Assembly: GCF_900157385.1 (NCBI RefSeq)
Contig: NZ_LT717701.1
Location: 2,669,331 to 2,733,330, forward strand
Direction: 5' to 3'
Length of the DNA stretch: 64,000 nucleotides
Source: Mycobacterium terramassiliense
GTDB lineage: Bacteria > Actinomycetota > Actinomycetes > Mycobacteriales > Mycobacteriaceae
The notes beneath the pieces are model-generated. The model worked only from the letters and a program-made list of their open reading frames with translations. It had not been told where the DNA came from and made no database searches. Both the position numbers and the translations under genes were made by a program. Positions within the stretch are counted from its first letter, which is position 1; the number at the start of each line of letters is the position of its first letter. Of this stretch, positions 25,996-34,293 are shown one piece after another.

Positions 25996-27153
25996 TTAGC
26001 GTTTGCCCCAGTCCCAGCGCGGCGTCGTCAGCAGGTCCTGCCCGGCGATGCGGGTCTCGCCCCACTCCTTGTACAGCTCGATCTCCACCGTGTCGTCGCC
26101 CGCGGCTGCCAGCAGCGCGCGGGAATGGGTGACGACGACGACCTGGGTCTGGGCGGCGGCGGTGCGGATCAGCGACGCGAGCGGGCGCACCAGGTCTGGG
26201 TGCAGGGAGGTTTCGGGCTCGTTGAGCACCATCAGCGACGGCGCTTGCGGGCTGAGCAACGCGGCGGCCCAGAGCAGGAATCGCAGTGTGCCGTCGGACA
26301 ATTCGGCAGCCCGCAGCGGGCGCAGCATGCCCCGCTGTTTTAGCTGCAGGTCGAACACTCCATCATGCTCGGCGACCGAGACCGTGGCACCGTCGAAGGC
26401 GTCGGCGACGGTGCGGGCCAGGTCGTCGAAGCCCGCCTCGATGATGGTCTGGATCGCGGCGGCCAGGTCGTGGCCGTCGTCGGAAAGCACCGGCGTGCGG
26501 GTGCCGACCTGCGGCTGCCGCGCGGGCGCGCCCGGATCGACGCGAAAGGCGTCGTAGAAGCGCCAGCCGCGCAATCGCTCACGCACGGCGGCCAATTCGG
26601 GTAGCGCGTGCGGATGGGCGTACTCGGCCAGCACGCTGCGATACGACGGCAGGGACCGGCTCAACTCCTCGAAGCCCCGGCCCGATTCCGCGCTCACCTC
26701 GGCGAAATCCCGGGTCCGGCGCACCAGTGTCGTGCCGGCACGCAGCACCGGGCCGGCGAACACCGCCTCCCGCTTGATCTCGGGATCGCGCGCGAAGGCG
26801 GACTTGATCCCCGCCATCTGCGGGATTCCGAGGTCGACGAGATAGCCGAAATCGTCTGCCGCGAAACCCATTTCGAGCGACACGGGCCGGGTGCGCACCG
26901 TGCCCTGGGCCCTGCCGGTGCGACGGGCGCCGCCGAGCTGCTCGGGGCCCGCCCACAGCACCGACTGCAGCCCGCCCTCGCGGGCCAGCGAGCCGATCAC
27001 CTCGCCACGGCCGCAGTCGGCCAGCAGCCGCAGCGCGCGGTACAGCGATGACTTGCCGGCGCCGTTGGCCCCGGTGACGATCGACAGCCGCCCCAGCGGC
27101 GCGATCACCTCCCGCAGCGAGCGATACCCGCGGATGGCGACCGTCTGCAACAC
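25996..27153 (-). CDS. AAA/SMC-like ATPase (RecF/OLD-type ATPase without nuclease domain)
   Basis: A 385-residue ATPase. The Walker A is GANGAGKSS (about 28-36), the ABC-like signature is LSDGTLRFLL and the Walker B is LMVLNEPETSLHP, followed by a VVTHSRALL switch. There is no TOPRIM domain after it, unlike OLD nucleases. It follows the antiporter gene by eight bases on the same strand, so the two are cotranscribed. Such stand-alone AAA_21-type proteins are widespread and poorly characterised; regulation of a partner or DNA-related function is possible. GTG start at 27153. Confidence 0.8.
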   Translation of the reverse strand: MLQTVAIRGYRSLREVIAPLGRLSIVTGANGAGKSSLYRALRLLADCGRGEVIGSLAREGGLQSVLWAGPEQLGGARRTGRAQGTVRTRPVSLEMGFAADDFGYLVDLGIPQMAGIKSAFARDPEIKREAVFAGPVLRAGTTLVRRTRDFAEVSAESGRGFEELSRSLPSYRSVLAEYAHPHALPELAAVRERLRGWRFYDAFRVDPGAPARQPQVGTRTPVLSDDGHDLAAAIQTIIEAGFDDLARTVADAFDGATVSVAEHDGVFDLQLKQRGMLRPLRAAELSDGTLRFLLWAAALLSPQAPSLMVLNEPETSLHPDLVRPLASLIRTAAAQTQVVVVTHSRALLAAAGDDTVEIELYKEWGETRIAGQDLLTTPRWDWGKR

Positions 27154-27161
27154 CGGTCGCC

Positions 27162-28754
27162 CTACTCGTCGTCGGCAGCGTCGAGGAGTTGCACTTCCTC
27201 GAGGTCCATCTCGTTTTGCAACTCGCGCAGCACGATGTCGTCGATGAGGTTCTGGTTACGCATGGCGGTGATTTCGCGCCGCTTGTGCTCGAGCACGCCC
27301 AGGCGCACCTGTCGCACCTTCTCCTTCTTATTGATGAGATGGCTGTTCGCCGAACCGCCCTCGGTCGCCAGCGTGAGCGCGGCCTTTTCTTCGTATTCCT
27401 TTTCCAGCCGTCGCCGCAGTTCGTCGCTGATGCCGACCTCGTCGGCGACGGTCGGCAGCGCGGCGAGGGCGGCTTGGCTGCCCCGGCATCGAGCCAGTTC
27501 CAACTCCTGGACGTAGGTGAGATCGTCGGGCATCTTGGCCCACCGGACGACGGCCGGCAGCGTGATCCCTTGAACGAGGACGGTCACCAGGATGACGAAG
27601 GTGACGATGAAGATGATCAGGTTGCGGTCGGGGAAGGGCGTGCCGTTCAGTGTGGTGGCCGGGACGGCCAGCGCCGCGGCGAGCGACACGGCCCCGCGGA
27701 ATCCCGCCCAGGCGATCACGAAACGCTGACGCCAGGGGGCGCGGCGCTCACGCTGAGCCGGCCGGCGGTCGATGAGGCGAATCAGGCCGGTGGTGATCTC
27801 GCCCCACACGATGCGCGAAACGATCACCACGCCGGTGACGGCCAGGGCGATGTAGGCGGCGTGGCGAAGGCCTCCGTCGACGTGGGCGATGCCGTGCAGC
27901 GCGCCCGGGATCTGCACGCCGACGAACACCCACAGCGAGCCGTTGAGCAGGAAGGTCGCGATGTCCCAGAATCCGAAGGCCGCCAGGCGGGAACGGGCCC
28001 GGATCACCAACGGCCCGGCGTAGGCCAGGACCAGCGCCGCCACCATGACCGCGACCACGCCGCTGCAATCGAACGCCTGGGCCAGCAGAAACGCCGCGAA
28101 CGGCGTCAGCAGGCTCATGGCGCCTTCCTCTTGCGGCGCGTCGATTCGCTTGCGCGCCAGCACCACCAACCCGCCGACCAGCAGGCCGGCGGCGATGCCG
28201 CCGAGGTAGGAGAGGACGAACCGGCCGCTCACTTCGAGCGGGCTGATGGCGGACCCGCCGATGGCCACCGTGACACTGCCGGCGAACAGCACCAGGGCGG
28301 TGCCGTCGTTGATGAGGCTCTCGGCCTTCAGCACGGTCAGCTGCCGGCGCGGCAGCTTTTTCGCCAGGCCGGCCACGGCGGCGGCGTCGGTGGGGGACAG
28401 CACGGCGCCCAGGACGCCCGCCGCGTGGGGGTCCATGCCCAGCGATCGCGCCGTCCACGACACCGCCGCCGCGGTGGCGATCACCAGGGCGATGCTGAGC
28501 AGGACGATGACGCGCGCGTTGGCGCGGATCTCGCGGAAGCTGGTGTTCATGCCCTCCCAGTAGAGGATTGCGGGCAGGAACAACAGCAGCACGACCTCGC
28601 CGTCGACGTGCACGTGAGCGAAACTCGGGATCAGGCCGAGCAGCGCGCCGAGCGAGATGAGCAGCACCGGGGGACCCACGCGGTAGCGCCGGCCGATGAC
28701 CGTCCCCACGATGACGGTGGAGACGAGCGCGACGATCAGGACGAGGCCAAACAC
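27162..28754 (-). CDS. yjcE: Na+/H+ antiporter, CPA1 family (YjcE/NhaP-like)
   Basis: A 530-residue membrane antiporter: about twelve hydrophobic segments up to residue 405, then a roughly 110-residue charged cytoplasmic tail. SPTDAAAVAGL and LINDGTALVLF are the CPA1 ion-binding segments (Asp pairs), and GFRGAVSLAAALA is the conserved late helix. It exchanges Na+ or K+ for protons. It resembles the M. tuberculosis yjcE product, whose gene lies near sseB there as here. GTG start at 28754. The AAA ATPase follows in the same operon. Confidence 0.88.
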   Translation of the reverse strand: MFGLVLIVALVSTVIVGTVIGRRYRVGPPVLLISLGALLGLIPSFAHVHVDGEVVLLLFLPAILYWEGMNTSFREIRANARVIVLLSIALVIATAAAVSWTARSLGMDPHAAGVLGAVLSPTDAAAVAGLAKKLPRRQLTVLKAESLINDGTALVLFAGSVTVAIGGSAISPLEVSGRFVLSYLGGIAAGLLVGGLVVLARKRIDAPQEEGAMSLLTPFAAFLLAQAFDCSGVVAVMVAALVLAYAGPLVIRARSRLAAFGFWDIATFLLNGSLWVFVGVQIPGALHGIAHVDGGLRHAAYIALAVTGVVIVSRIVWGEITTGLIRLIDRRPAQRERRAPWRQRFVIAWAGFRGAVSLAAALAVPATTLNGTPFPDRNLIIFIVTFVILVTVLVQGITLPAVVRWAKMPDDLTYVQELELARCRGSQAALAALPTVADEVGISDELRRRLEKEYEEKAALTLATEGGSANSHLINKKEKVRQVRLGVLEHKRREITAMRNQNLIDDIVLRELQNEMDLEEVQLLDAADDE

Positions 28755-28905
28755 CTGCCCATCCTGCCGGACGGGTACGACTTGCGCGGCTTGGGGCTTA
28801 AGTCACATCCGTCCCATGGGCACCTTCAGGGGAAGGGCAGGTGAACTTCAAACGGATAGCGCGGGCGCTATCAGATTTCGGAATCATGTGGGTGGGCCAC
28901 GAGGT

Positions 28906-29955
28906 CTAACAATCGCAGCAGCAGTCGTCGCAGCACTCGCAGCCCTCGCAGCAGCACCAGCGGCCCGTGCCGTCGCCGCCCTTCTTGCGCTTCCCGGGAT
29001 CGGGGGTCTCGCCCTCGTCCGCGGGCGCACCCGGGCCGGGCTGGCCGCCGAAGTTGATCGGCTCCTGCTGGCCGCGCGGCGTCCCGCTTTGCGCGGTGAA
29101 ACCGGTCTGGGCGAACGTGCGTTTCACCGCGCGGCGCACCTCGCCGGTCAGCAACCGGTGGGCCAGGCGCCCGTCGGTGAACTCGACGTCGGCCAACGCC
29201 AACTCGATGCCCAAGACGGCGTCGTCGCACAGGGTGCGCACCGCTTCGACGGGAGTTGCGGTGGCCGCCAACGGGTTCCACTTCCCGCGCGCCACGTCGT
29301 CGCGGTAGTCCTCGACCGCGTCGAGCAGGTGCGCCACCCGGCCGAACAGCTGCCCGACCTCGCGCAGGGGCGCGGCGTTGTCGGGGCGGCCGGCCAGCAC
29401 GGCGGTGTGGGCGAAGGCCTCGGCGACCGCGGTCTCGGTGGGCTCGGTCACCAGCAGCAGGGGGCTGCCCGGCACCGCGGCCGCTTCGAGCGCGGCCTGG
29501 CGGTCCATCGCGGCGACGAGCACGCCGGTGTCGAAGCTCAGGGTGCGGCCGGTGTCGGTGCCCTGGCGCACCCAGCGCTCGGCGATGCGGCGCGCCGCGG
29601 GCCGCACTCCGGCCGCGCCGACGATGCCGTCGCGGTCGTCGAGGTGGTCGCGCACCCGCGCGGCGGCCAGCGCCAGCGACACCACCGCCGCCAGCCGCAC
29701 GCAATCTCCGGTGGCCACGTCGGCGCGCCGCATCCCGCGCAGCGGGCAGCGCCCGGCGTTGCGGCGGGTCGGCCGCCCCCCCGACTGCGCCTCGACCAGC
29801 AGGGAGACCACCAACCCGTCGTAGTTGGTGGCGATCCGCGCGAGTTGGCCGTAGTCGTCGCGCAGCGCCAGGCACAACCCGCACAATTGGGCCCGCCAGG
29901 CCGCCGCCAGCTCGCCCCCGAGCCGATTACGGCACGGCCGGATGATGCCAAACAT
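28906..29955 (-). CDS. DUF5685 family protein with a ten-cysteine C-terminal tail
   Basis: A 349-residue protein starting MFGIIRPCRNRLGGEL, the usual DUF5685 N-terminus; this fixes the ATG at 29955 over a TTG 27 bases upstream. Cys8, Cys25/Cys28 (LCGLC) and Cys70 (GRCPLRG) could bind metal. Two acidic helices, RVRDHLDDRDG (about 100-110) and LLDAVEDYRDDVARGKWNP (about 210-228), are family hallmarks and resemble the Asp-rich motifs of the isoprenoid-synthase fold (inference). A Gly/Pro/Lys linker leads to residues 333-349, where 10 of 16 residues are Cys. The MauE-thioredoxin fusion gene is 49 bases upstream on the same strand. Function unknown. Confidence 0.8.
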   Translation of the reverse strand: MFGIIRPCRNRLGGELAAAWRAQLCGLCLALRDDYGQLARIATNYDGLVVSLLVEAQSGGRPTRRNAGRCPLRGMRRADVATGDCVRLAAVVSLALAAARVRDHLDDRDGIVGAAGVRPAARRIAERWVRQGTDTGRTLSFDTGVLVAAMDRQAALEAAAVPGSPLLLVTEPTETAVAEAFAHTAVLAGRPDNAAPLREVGQLFGRVAHLLDAVEDYRDDVARGKWNPLAATATPVEAVRTLCDDAVLGIELALADVEFTDGRLAHRLLTGEVRRAVKRTFAQTGFTAQSGTPRGQQEPINFGGQPGPGAPADEGETPDPGKRKKGGDGTGRWCCCEGCECCDDCCCDC

Positions 29956-30004
29956 GCACAGAAGCCACCCGACGTTCAGCAAACGCGCGCCCCAAACCGC
30001 CGAG

Positions 30005-31462
30005 CTAGGGATGCGACCCGGGACAGGTCCTCGGAAAGTTAACTGGCTGACCGATCTGGTTCATCCCCTTGCGGTATTGGGCCGTCGCCGGCAGGTCCGG
30101 AGTGGCGGCCGACCAGATGGTCGACGTGCAGGTGGCGGTCTCGCAGCCGCCGGCAAAGGTCCGCGACTCGCCGGTCGTGACCGTCAGGCATTGGCACTTG
30201 GACACGGCGGGATTGGTCGGATCGATCTCGCACTCGACGTCGAGGCAGTTGGCCCACGGCACCCCCGACGGGCAGGTCAGCACACCGAAATTCGCGTTCA
30301 CGTTGACCGTGGAGAACGCCGAGCGCACCTTGTTGCCCGACTGGGCGCGGTCGCTGCAGTTCCGGAATCCGACCGAGTAACCGTTGACGACGACGCAGTC
30401 GCACACCGAGATGCCCGGGTCGGTTTTCGACGGCACGCACGGCGCGGTGGTGCACAGTGCGAAGGTTTGGTTGCACAACCAGGCGCCGTCGACCTCGAAG
30501 GCGTCGATGTTGCTCGGCAGGCTGGTTTTGCGGCCCCCATCACAGGCGGCCGCGGTGGCCGCGACGGCGGGAAGCAAGCCCACCGATGCTCCCCGCAGCA
30601 GGCCGCGCCGGGTCAGCCCGGGCCGCTGCGCCGCGCGGTCGACGAGCTCGGCGATGGCGCCCGCGCCGCGAGCCGCGTCCACCCTGCGGCCCCCGTCGAT
30701 GAGCACCGCGCTCGGCGTGGCGGTGATGCCGTAGGCCGCAAACGAGGCCCGCGACTCGTCGACGAGCTCGAGCGGCACGCGGTGGCCGGCGGGGCCGCCG
30801 TTGATCAGGGCGACGGTCACGTGCCCGCTCAGGTCGTCTTGCCAGCGGGCCACCTCGGGAAGCAGCGCGTCGCACGCGCCGCAGCCGGGTTGGCTGAAGA
30901 CCAGGACGAGCGGCCGGCGGTTGTGCTGCAGCTCGTCGAGGGTCCAGACGCGGCCCGCCCGGTCGGGCAGCTCCAACGCGGCCGCGCCGCCGTTGCGTGA
31001 GTTCCAGCGCCGGCGCGCGCCGGGCCCGAGCCACAGGATGAGCATGGTCGCCGCGAACGCCGTTGGCGCCCAACCGAAGCGACCGCCCAGGGCGACGGAC
31101 GCGGCCAGCGCCGCGAAGCATCCGTTCCTGGCCAGCGTCGGCCAGCCCAGCGGGGCGGAGGAAAACCGGCCAAAGCAGTGGCACTCGACCGCGCGGCCGC
31201 GGGCGAGGCTGACCAGCGCGGCGACGCTGAATCCCGTGAGGGCGAGCAACGCGGCCCCCGCGCCCGTGCGCGGCTCGGCCACCAGGAGCGCCGCGATGCC
31301 GAATTCGCTCGCGATCAGCGCCGGTCCCGCGAATGCCGCAGCCGCCCTTGGCACTCCGAATGCCGTCATCGCCCGACGCGCGCCGCCGCGATCCGACAGC
31401 TTCGTCAGCGCGGCGACCGCGAACATTCCCGCCAGGAGCAGTCGCGCCGCCAAGATCGTCAT
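30005..31462 (-). CDS. MauE-like membrane domain / thioredoxin / duplicated Cys-rich domain fusion
   Basis: A 485-residue three-part protein. Residues 1-150 form a four-helix MauE/DoxX-like membrane domain with VECHCFG (Cys94, Cys96), typical of the redox-active MauE family. Residues 165-280 are a thioredoxin/TlpA-like domain with active site CGAC (194-197). Residues 284-307 form a second export-like segment: twin arginine (TRRGLLRG), hydrophobic stretch, and a lipobox-like TAAAC at Cys307. Residues 320-485 are Cys-rich with two copies of C-x4-C-x11-C-x-C-x(12-14)-C (from Cys337 and Cys406). ATG at 31462. It is divergent from the sigma-factor gene and upstream of the DUF5685 gene. Disulfide formation or reduction at the envelope is likely. 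Confidence 0.78.
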   Translation of the reverse strand: MTILAARLLLAGMFAVAALTKLSDRGGARRAMTAFGVPRAAAAFAGPALIASEFGIAALLVAEPRTGAGAALLALTGFSVAALVSLARGRAVECHCFGRFSSAPLGWPTLARNGCFAALAASVALGGRFGWAPTAFAATMLILWLGPGARRRWNSRNGGAAALELPDRAGRVWTLDELQHNRRPLVLVFSQPGCGACDALLPEVARWQDDLSGHVTVALINGGPAGHRVPLELVDESRASFAAYGITATPSAVLIDGGRRVDAARGAGAIAELVDRAAQRPGLTRRGLLRGASVGLLPAVAATAAACDGGRKTSLPSNIDAFEVDGAWLCNQTFALCTTAPCVPSKTDPGISVCDCVVVNGYSVGFRNCSDRAQSGNKVRSAFSTVNVNANFGVLTCPSGVPWANCLDVECEIDPTNPAVSKCQCLTVTTGESRTFAGGCETATCTSTIWSAATPDLPATAQYRKGMNQIGQPVNFPRTCPGSHP

Positions 31463-31499
31463 CTGCGGATCGTAGACACTGGCATGGCAGTCTGGGAGG

Positions 31500-32408
31500 G
31501 TGAGCGATCTCGCGGAGGCGTTCGAGTCCCAGCGTCCGCGCCTGTTCTGGTTGGCGTACCGGATGCTCGGGTCGGCGAGCGAGGCCGAAGACGCGGTGCA
31601 GGATGCCTACCTGCGACTGCACGGGGCGGATACCGAGGCGATCGAGTCGCTGCCGGCGTGGCTGACCAGGGCCGTCACCAACCTGTGTTTGAACCGACTC
31701 ACGTCGGCGCGGGCCCGGCGCGAGGTGTACCCCGGCCCCTGGCTGCCGGAGCCGGTCCTCACCGAAGACCGCGCGCTCGGCCCTCTCGAGACCGCGGAGC
31801 AACGCGAGTCGGTGTCGATCGCGCTGCTGGGCCTGATGGAGCGGCTCAACCCCACCGAGCGTGCGGCGTTCGTCCTGCGAGAAGCGTTCGCCTACAGCCA
31901 CTTTGAGATCGCCGAGATCCTGCAAACGTCGGAAGCCAACGCCCGCCAACTGAATCGGCGCGCGCGGCAGCGACTCGGCGAACCCCGGCGGCGGGTTGAA
32001 GCCGACCGGGCGCAATGGCGGCGCCTCGTCGACCGATTCCTCGACGCCGCCCGCTCCGGCGACGTGGGTGGACTCGTCGAGCTGTTGACCGCCAACGTGA
32101 CCTCCACCGCGGACGGCGGCGGCAAGGTGGCGGCCGCGCGCCGCCCGATCTCGGGCCGCGACCGGGCGGCGCGCTACCTGGCGGCCGTCTTCGGCAAGGT
32201 GGTGCCGCGGGCGCGGCTGCGGCTGGACGTCGCCGAGGTCAACGGCGAGCCCGCGCTGATGGCCTTCGACGGCGACCGGCTCGCCGGTGTGATGTGCTTC
32301 GAGATCGTGGGCGAGCAGATCGCGGCCCTGCGCATCCAGGCGAATCCGGACAAATTGCGGTTTCTTGCCGGGCAGCTGTCACATCCGGCGGGGCTGCGCG
32401 GTCCATAA
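31500..32408 (+). CDS. ECF41-type RNA polymerase sigma factor with SnoaL-like C-terminal domain (SigJ-like)
   Basis: A 302-residue ECF sigma factor. Region 2 has FWLAYRMLGSASEAEDAVQD, region 4 has LNPTERAAFVLREAF and FEIAEILQTSEANARQL. Linker sequences WLTRAVTNLCLNRL and YPGPWLPEP are diagnostic of group ECF41, and the C-terminal about 120 residues are the SnoaL-like regulatory domain (TADGGGKVAAARRPI). No anti-sigma factor is adjacent, as expected, because the fused domain regulates activity. The GTG start at 31500 is immediately preceded by GGGAG with too little spacing, so translation may be leaderless. The next gene, an NAD-binding epimerase-like protein, is a typical ECF41 target. Confidence 0.87.
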   Translation: MSDLAEAFESQRPRLFWLAYRMLGSASEAEDAVQDAYLRLHGADTEAIESLPAWLTRAVTNLCLNRLTSARARREVYPGPWLPEPVLTEDRALGPLETAEQRESVSIALLGLMERLNPTERAAFVLREAFAYSHFEIAEILQTSEANARQLNRRARQRLGEPRRRVEADRAQWRRLVDRFLDAARSGDVGGLVELLTANVTSTADGGGKVAAARRPISGRDRAARYLAAVFGKVVPRARLRLDVAEVNGEPALMAFDGDRLAGVMCFEIVGEQIAALRIQANPDKLRFLAGQLSHPAGLRGP

Positions 32409-32412
32409 GGGT

Positions 32413-33219
32413 ATGGCGAACCGAGTACTGATCACTGGCGGCACGGGCACCGTGGGTCGCGTCGTCGTCGACCGGCTGACGGCCGCGGGTGCCGGCGTGC
32501 GCGTTCTGAGCCGCGGACGGCGCCCGCACCAGCGCGCCGACGTCGAGCACGTCGTGGGCGACGTGGGCAGCGGCGCCGGGCTCGACGCGGCGCTGGACGG
32601 CGTCGAGACGATCGTGCACTGCGTCTATCCCACCGAGCACCTGGTGGCGGCGGCGAAACGGGCGGGCTCGCCGCACCTGGTATACGTCTCCATCGTCGGC
32701 ATCGACCGCATCCCGTTCGCCCTGTACCGGACCATGCTCGCCAACGAGCGCGCGATCGCCGAGTCGGGGCTGCCCTGGACGGTGCTGCGGGCCACCCAGT
32801 TTCACGATCTGATCGCGTTCCTCCTGCGCATGCTCGCGAAACCGCCGATCATGGCGCTGCCGGCGGGGCTGAGGTTCCAACCGGTCGACGTGCGCGACGT
32901 GGGTGGGCGGCTGGCCCAGTTGGCGCTCGGCGAGCCGGTCGGGCGGGCGCCGGACTTCGGCGGCCCGCAGGCGCGTCCGCTCGACGACCTCGCCCGCAGC
33001 TACCAGGCGGTCGCCGGCAAGCGCCGGCCCATTGTGCCGATCCGCCTGCCCGGCAAGGTCTTTGGTGGGATCCGCGCCGGCGGCCTGCTCGCCCCCGGCC
33101 ACGCGGCCGGCACGATCACCTTCGAGCAGTACCTCCGCGAACAGCTCGGTGCGGGCCGGCTGCCGTACCGCGACGCGATCCGCGCCTACTTGCCGCGTCG
33201 CCCGGGGCGTGGTTCCTGA
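32413..33219 (+). CDS. NmrA/SDR-type NAD(P)-binding protein, ECF41-associated
   Basis: A 268-residue atypical SDR. The N-terminal Rossmann motif ITGGTGTVGRVVVDRL is followed by YVSIVGIDRIPF and LRATQFHDLIAF, the pattern of NmrA-like NAD(P)-dependent oxidoreductases and epimerases; the Tyr-Lys catalytic pair is not obvious. ATG at 32413, four bases after the sigma-factor stop, with AAGG upstream. ECF41 sigma genes are commonly next to carboxymuconolactone decarboxylases, oxidoreductases or epimerases, which this fits. Likely expressed with, or from a promoter driven by, the sigma factor. Confidence 0.83.
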   Translation: MANRVLITGGTGTVGRVVVDRLTAAGAGVRVLSRGRRPHQRADVEHVVGDVGSGAGLDAALDGVETIVHCVYPTEHLVAAAKRAGSPHLVYVSIVGIDRIPFALYRTMLANERAIAESGLPWTVLRATQFHDLIAFLLRMLAKPPIMALPAGLRFQPVDVRDVGGRLAQLALGEPVGRAPDFGGPQARPLDDLARSYQAVAGKRRPIVPIRLPGKVFGGIRAGGLLAPGHAAGTITFEQYLREQLGAGRLPYRDAIRAYLPRRPGRGS

Positions 33220-33281
33220 CATTCGCGGTGGTGGCGGGCTCGTCGCGAACCTCTTCCAGGCCGCAAGCCATAATGGGGGCG

Positions 33282-33725
33282 ATGACTGTCGTGAAGATCA
33301 GGCTTTTGGTGACCGTCGCGATGCTCGTTTCGGCGATCTTGGCGGGGTGCCATTTCGGGTCCAGGAACCCGCCGAACAGCCAGACCCTCGAGGTCCCCAT
33401 GGACGACGTGCTGAGGCAGGGTGCCATCACGCAGAACGTCACGCTGGCGGTCGGCAACACGCTGACGGTGAAGCTGGGCTCCAATTACTCCACTCCCTAC
33501 CGGTGGGCGATCGACACGAAGATCGGCGATTCGACGGTCGTCAAACAAACCAGCCACGAGTTCGTGCATCCCTCCTCCGACGCGCTGGGGGCGCCGGGCA
33601 CGCAGGTGTGGACGTTCACGGCGCTGAAACCGGGGAAGACGACGATCACCACCGCGTACGCGAGCATCGTGGGCAAGAACCCGCAACCGGTGTGCGTTTA
33701 CACCGCGAACGTGACGGTGCAGTAA
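33282..33725 (+). CDS. Chagasin-like (inhibitor I42) protease-inhibitor lipoprotein
   Basis: A 147-residue lipoprotein: hydrophobic signal with lipobox ILAGC. The mature domain matches bacterial chagasin-family cysteine-protease inhibitors: a first loop YSTPYRW (the NPTTGYxW position), GAPGTQVWTFTA with the second loop, and a C-terminal beta strand ending in VYTANVTV. Expected outside the membrane, possibly blocking host or own cysteine peptidases. The start is ATG 33282 or ATG 33273; neither has a strong ribosome site. It stands alone between epimerase-like and hypothetical genes. Confidence 0.75.
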   Translation: MTVVKIRLLVTVAMLVSAILAGCHFGSRNPPNSQTLEVPMDDVLRQGAITQNVTLAVGNTLTVKLGSNYSTPYRWAIDTKIGDSTVVKQTSHEFVHPSSDALGAPGTQVWTFTALKPGKTTITTAYASIVGKNPQPVCVYTANVTVQ

Positions 33726-33764
33726 ACGCTGCGCGCGGGCGGCGCGTCAGGCTACGGTCTGGGT

Positions 33765-34244
33765 GTGTTTGGCTTTCTTCGCAATTGGTCCGAGATCGGG
33801 AAGCTGCCACCAGAGCTGCGCGAAGAACTCGAGGCCGAGGGGGTGATCTTCACCGCCGGCAAGGTCGGCGTGGTCCGGCACTTCAGCGGCCACGTGCCCG
33901 GCGTCCATTCGGCGTCGGGCGTTTCGCGCTACAGCGGCGGGTTCGGCTTCAGCGCGGCGCGGATCGTCGCGACCTTTCCCGCGCGCGGCGACGCCAAGCT
34001 GCGCTCCATCGATTGCTCGTGGGACACCGACCAGGGTCCGGCGCGGGCGACCATCACAGACAAGGGCCTGCAGATCGAAATCGACTTGCACGGAGTCGAT
34101 CCCGCCTTTTCCGGCTCGATGAGGCTGAATTACAAAAAGAAGATCCCCGACGACGTGTTGGAAAAGTTGCCGACGACGGCGCTGCGGTTTCGGGTGGAGC
34201 CGGTGTTCGTCTATCGCGCGGCGGGCGTTCGTCCCAAGCCTTAG
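33765..34244 (+). CDS. Hypothetical mycobacterial protein (159 aa)
   Basis: Complete 159-residue soluble protein beginning MFGFLRNWSEIGKLPPELREELEAEG. No signal peptide or membrane segment. It looks beta-rich (FIVTAGKV-like strands, SGGFGFSAARIVATF) and ends VFVYRAAGVRPKP. No motif or family recognised with certainty. GTG start without a clear ribosome site, perhaps leaderless. The acyltransferase gene follows after 49 bases on the same strand and may be cotranscribed. Confidence 0.65.
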   Translation: MFGFLRNWSEIGKLPPELREELEAEGVIFTAGKVGVVRHFSGHVPGVHSASGVSRYSGGFGFSAARIVATFPARGDAKLRSIDCSWDTDQGPARATITDKGLQIEIDLHGVDPAFSGSMRLNYKKKIPDDVLEKLPTTALRFRVEPVFVYRAAGVRPKP

Positions 34245-34293
34245 CTGACCAAATGCCCTATTGGCCGCTGGGGAGGCGGCTGAAAATCGGGGC

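Noticed and set aside
25996-27153. AAA ATPase as part of a second Gabija/OLD-like defence system
   Set aside because: No TOPRIM domain and no helicase neighbour; it is coupled to a housekeeping antiporter.
28906-29004. Cys-rich tail of the DUF5685 protein as a frameshift artefact
   Set aside because: The tail follows in frame after a normal Gly/Pro/Lys linker and reads cleanly to a stop; the Cys codons are not a simple repeat error.
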